From: Candidatus Zipacnadia bacterium
Lineage (GTDB): Bacteria; Armatimonadota; Zipacnadia; Zipacnadales; Zipacnadaceae
NCBI GenBank assembly: GCA_029821255.1
Contig: JALGTS010000328.1
Span: forward strand, 1-5,933
Reading direction: 5' to 3'
DNA length: 5,933 nt
Shown here: piece after piece, positions 4,119-5,933 of the stretch
Numbering within the stretch: position 1 is the first letter of the stretch
How the letters are laid out: every line of letters starts with the position of its first letter
Notes under the pieces: generated by a model
What the model was told of the DNA's origin: nothing
The model's input: the letters and a program-made list of their open reading frames with translations, nothing else
The model's database searches: none
Program-made: the position numbers and the translations under genes

Positions 4119-5933
4119 TTCCCGTCTTGGTACTGGTCAATCTGTCCACATTCCGGACATTGCAGATCGTTGGCGTACAGATCACTAATAATAATACCAT
4201 CGCGGGTCCCGCAGTCGTGGTCGGTAATAATCACATCCTGGGCTACATCTACCAGTCTGCGAGTCAAGTAGCCAGCGTCAGCCGTGCGCAGAGCAGTATC
4301 AGCCAACCCCTTGCGCGCCCCATGAGTGGACACGAAGTACTCAAGCGGATCGAGCCCCTCATGGAGATTACTTCGCACCGGCAGGTCTTCTATTAAGCGA
4401 CCAAACGGGTCACTCATCAACCCTCGCATACCGGCAATTTGGGAGATGTGAGAGCGGTTGGCGCGAGCCCCGCTGTCCACCATCATCCATATAGAGTTGA
4501 ACGAACCAATATTGTTCAGAATCTCGTCAACCACATATTCACGAGCTTGCGTCCATTTTTGCAGAACCTGTTGCTCACGCTCATCTTCAGCAATTATACC
4601 GTCACGCGCCTGTTGATTAATCCAGCTAACCTCTTGCTCTGTCCTTTCCACAATTTCATCGCGATTTGTGGATACCTCTGTATCGGCCATACAGATACTA
4701 ACGCCGGCTCGAGTAGCAAACTGGAACCCGATGTCTTTGATATCATCAAGCAGTCGCGCGGTGCGAGCTTCACCATATCTCTTGTAGCACATCACAACAA
4801 GCTCAGCTAACTCATCTTTATTCAATGGGTGATTAATGAAGGGGAGGTCAAGAGGGAGGTAATAGTTAAAGATAACCCGTCCCACAGTTGTTTCAGTCAG
4901 TTCACGGCGCAGCTCCAGCTTAATTGTACTACCAACCGGGCAGCGGCCCTGCAGGCAGGCATGGGCGGCTATTTGACCTGCCGAACGTCGCAGCCATTCC
5001 TCGCGGTCAGCCTGCAGCAAGGAACGGGAGACACTACTGCCCTCCTTGGCCTTGCGCACCATCTCGTCAGTAATAGTAACCTCTACCGAGCGTCTTCGCG
5101 GAGGATGTTCATCACTGACGGCCACTGCGAGCGCATGCCGCAACTGAGTCTCCAAGTCGCTGTCTATTTGCAGTTCATCACCGTTTTCGGCAAACGCTTT
5201 GACTTCCAGACGAGGCATGCGCACTGCAATATTGGCGTGGAGATCTATTTTGCGGTGTTCATACGCAGCGATTACTGCTTCGGCACTCTCAAAAATTTTC
5301 CCCGTCCCTACCACTTCCGGACTTTGCTGAGTAAGATAATAACAACCCAACACCATATCGTACAACGGCTGGGCGATAGGGCTGCCGTCGCCGGGCTTAA
5401 ATAGGTTGCGCGAAGCCAGCATCAACAACCTAGCCTCAGCCTGGGCATAAGCCGACAATGGCACATGAACTGCCATCTGGTCGCCGTCAAAGTCGGCATT
5501 GAACGCCTGACAAACGAGCGGATGTAGCTGAATAGCCTTGCCGTCTACTAACACAGGCTCGAAGGCCTGAATGCCCAGCCGGTGCAAGGTCGGAGCACGG
5601 TTAAGCAGAACGGGATGATCCTTAACCACCTCATCCAGAGCATCCCAAACCTCCGGTTCCATACGCTCGATCATTCGTTTGGCGGTCTTGATATTGGTGG
5701 TGTGCCCAGTATCTACCAAGCGATTCATCACAAAGGGCTTAAACAGTTCCAGAGCCATCTCCCGCGGTAGCCCACACTGGTGCAGCTTCAGCTGTGGTCC
5801 AACCACAATGACCGAACGACCGGAATAGTCTACCCGTTTACCCAGCAGGTTCTTGCGGAACCGACCACCTTTACCTTTTAGCTGGTCACTAGGCGACTTG
5901 AGCTGGCGCCTATTGGTGCCAGTGACCGGTCGA
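4037..5933 (-). CDS. rpoC: RNA polymerase beta' subunit, middle part, 5'-truncated and ending out of frame
   Basis: The frame enters at 5932 (RPVTGTNRRQLKSPSDQLKG) and shows the beta' core: GGRFRKNLLGKRVDYSGRSV, VVGPQLKLHQCGLP, HPVLLNRAPTLHRLGIQAFE, the catalytic NADFDGD that binds the active-site magnesium (5500-5480), ETTVGRVIFN, DSGARANRSHISQIAGMRGL and the bridge-helix stretch STHGARKGLADTALRTAD, then DCGT, the first cysteine of zinc site 2. By comparison with E. coli beta' roughly 310 N-terminal residues (clamp, zinc site 1) are outside the window. About 604 codons are homologous; after GGG (4123-4121) the frame leaves beta' and runs about 27 unrelated residues to a stop at 4037. The true continuation is the overlapping ORF that starts at 4118. 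Compared with E. coli about 89 extra residues lie between NADFDGD and TTVGR. A Cys-rich insert follows DCGT. rpoC is essential, so the split is either a sequence error or a genuine two-piece or recoded beta'. Confidence 0.95.
   Translation of the reverse strand, partial: RPVTGTNRRQLKSPSDQLKGKGGRFRKNLLGKRVDYSGRSVIVVGPQLKLHQCGLPREMALELFKPFVMNRLVDTGHTTNIKTAKRMIERMEPEVWDALDEVVKDHPVLLNRAPTLHRLGIQAFEPVLVDGKAIQLHPLVCQAFNADFDGDQMAVHVPLSAYAQAEARLLMLASRNLFKPGDGSPIAQPLYDMVLGCYYLTQQSPEVVGTGKIFESAEAVIAAYEHRKIDLHANIAVRMPRLEVKAFAENGDELQIDSDLETQLRHALAVAVSDEHPPRRRSVEVTITDEMVRKAKEGSSVSRSLLQADREEWLRRSAGQIAAHACLQGRCPVGSTIKLELRRELTETTVGRVIFNYYLPLDLPFINHPLNKDELAELVVMCYKRYGEARTARLLDDIKDIGFQFATRAGVSICMADTEVSTNRDEIVERTEQEVSWINQQARDGIIAEDEREQQVLQKWTQAREYVVDEILNNIGSFNSIWMMVDSGARANRSHISQIAGMRGLMSDPFGRLIEDLPVRSNLHEGLDPLEYFVSTHGARKGLADTALRTADAGYLTRRLVDVAQDVIITDHDCGTRDGIIISDLYANDLQCPECGQIDQYQDGKCHVRLKKTKSSARSMTVLLVVQQLTM
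4115..4123 (-). other. Frame break in rpoC
   Basis: Minus strand GGG AAA TGC CAC in the upstream frame against A ATG CCA CGT in the downstream frame. The shift needed is -1, as if one base were lost in or beside the GGGAAA run; one extra A would give DGKMPRPTEED. There is no canonical X XXY YYZ slippery heptamer and no obvious stimulatory hairpin directly downstream, which argues against programmed recoding. Confidence 0.85.
4115..4186 (-). other. Cys-rich insert beside beta' zinc site 2
   Basis: In E. coli about 18 residues separate DCGT from LRDRVLGR; here about 43 do. The extra stretch includes CPECG (C550 and C553 counting from 5806) and a third Cys at the frame break (C564), whose reality depends on how the frame is repaired. 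A CxxC pair next to the four-Cys zinc site could bind a metal of its own; this is inference. Confidence 0.45.
4898..5215 (-). other. Enlarged beta' segment between NADFDGD and TTVGR
   Basis: From NADFDGD to TTVGR there are about 203 residues against about 114 in E. coli and fewer in Bacillus. The extra length falls between the IAVRMP strand (residue ~198 counting from the GTG at 5806) and ELTETTVGR. It contains an Arg-rich patch (HPPRRRSVEV), a Lys/Glu/Ser/Arg-rich stretch and a CLQGRC pair. The neighbouring family motifs are undisturbed and in frame. Confidence 0.5.

Noticed and set aside
4110..4130. Programmed -1 frameshift in rpoC
   Set aside because: GGGAAATG is not a canonical slippery heptamer in the right phase and no stimulatory structure was evident; a missing base explains it better.
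4829..5404. 191-codon plus-strand ORF
   Set aside because: Antisense to the beta' core, no family resemblance; shadow.

Overview
This is the 'rpo tail + str operon' region of a bacterial chromosome. Everything recognisable is encoded on the minus strand. In transcription order (right to left) it holds the 3' part of rpoC (RNA polymerase beta'), a 374-nt regulatory gap, rpsL (S12), rpsG (S7) and the 5' part of fusA (EF-G). Both ends of the window cut genes: rpoC lacks its N-terminal part and fusA lacks its C-terminal part. No plus-strand gene, tRNA, rRNA, CRISPR array or mobile element was seen.

Organism: a bacterium. The S12 protein has the long internal loop (about residues 21-40) found in Firmicutes and in my recollection also Chloroflexota, rather than the short proteobacterial form. 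Beta' has no E. coli-type large trigger-loop domain but carries its own inserts. Unlike Bacillus there is no L7Ae-family gene between rpoC and rpsL. My guess is Chloroflexota (Dehalococcoidia-like) with low confidence; no search could be run.

Region by region: 1-1180 fusA (GTG start, open at position 1); 1181-1227 short spacer; 1228-1698 rpsG, intact at the usual 156 residues; 1699-1789 intercistronic spacer with a perfect 7-bp hairpin; 1790-2172 rpsL, whose reading frame is broken near 2141-2143; 2173-2546 regulatory gap with a perfect consensus sigma70-type promoter (2465-2437), a roughly 190-nt leader and an intrinsic terminator (2273-2240) placed before rpsL; 2547-5933 rpoC, whose frame is broken near 4118-4123, giving two overlapping ORFs.

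The genes act together in gene expression: beta' in transcription, S12 and S7 in the small ribosomal subunit, EF-G in translocation. The most interesting part is the promoter-leader-terminator unit ahead of the str genes. It looks like an attenuator or riboregulator, or else an independent small RNA. The second interest is a set of inserts in beta' (trigger-loop base, secondary-channel region and a Cys-rich stretch next to zinc site 2). The two frame breaks in essential genes both need a -1 shift to heal, so single missing bases in the sequence are the leading explanation, although rpsL also looks about ten codons short.
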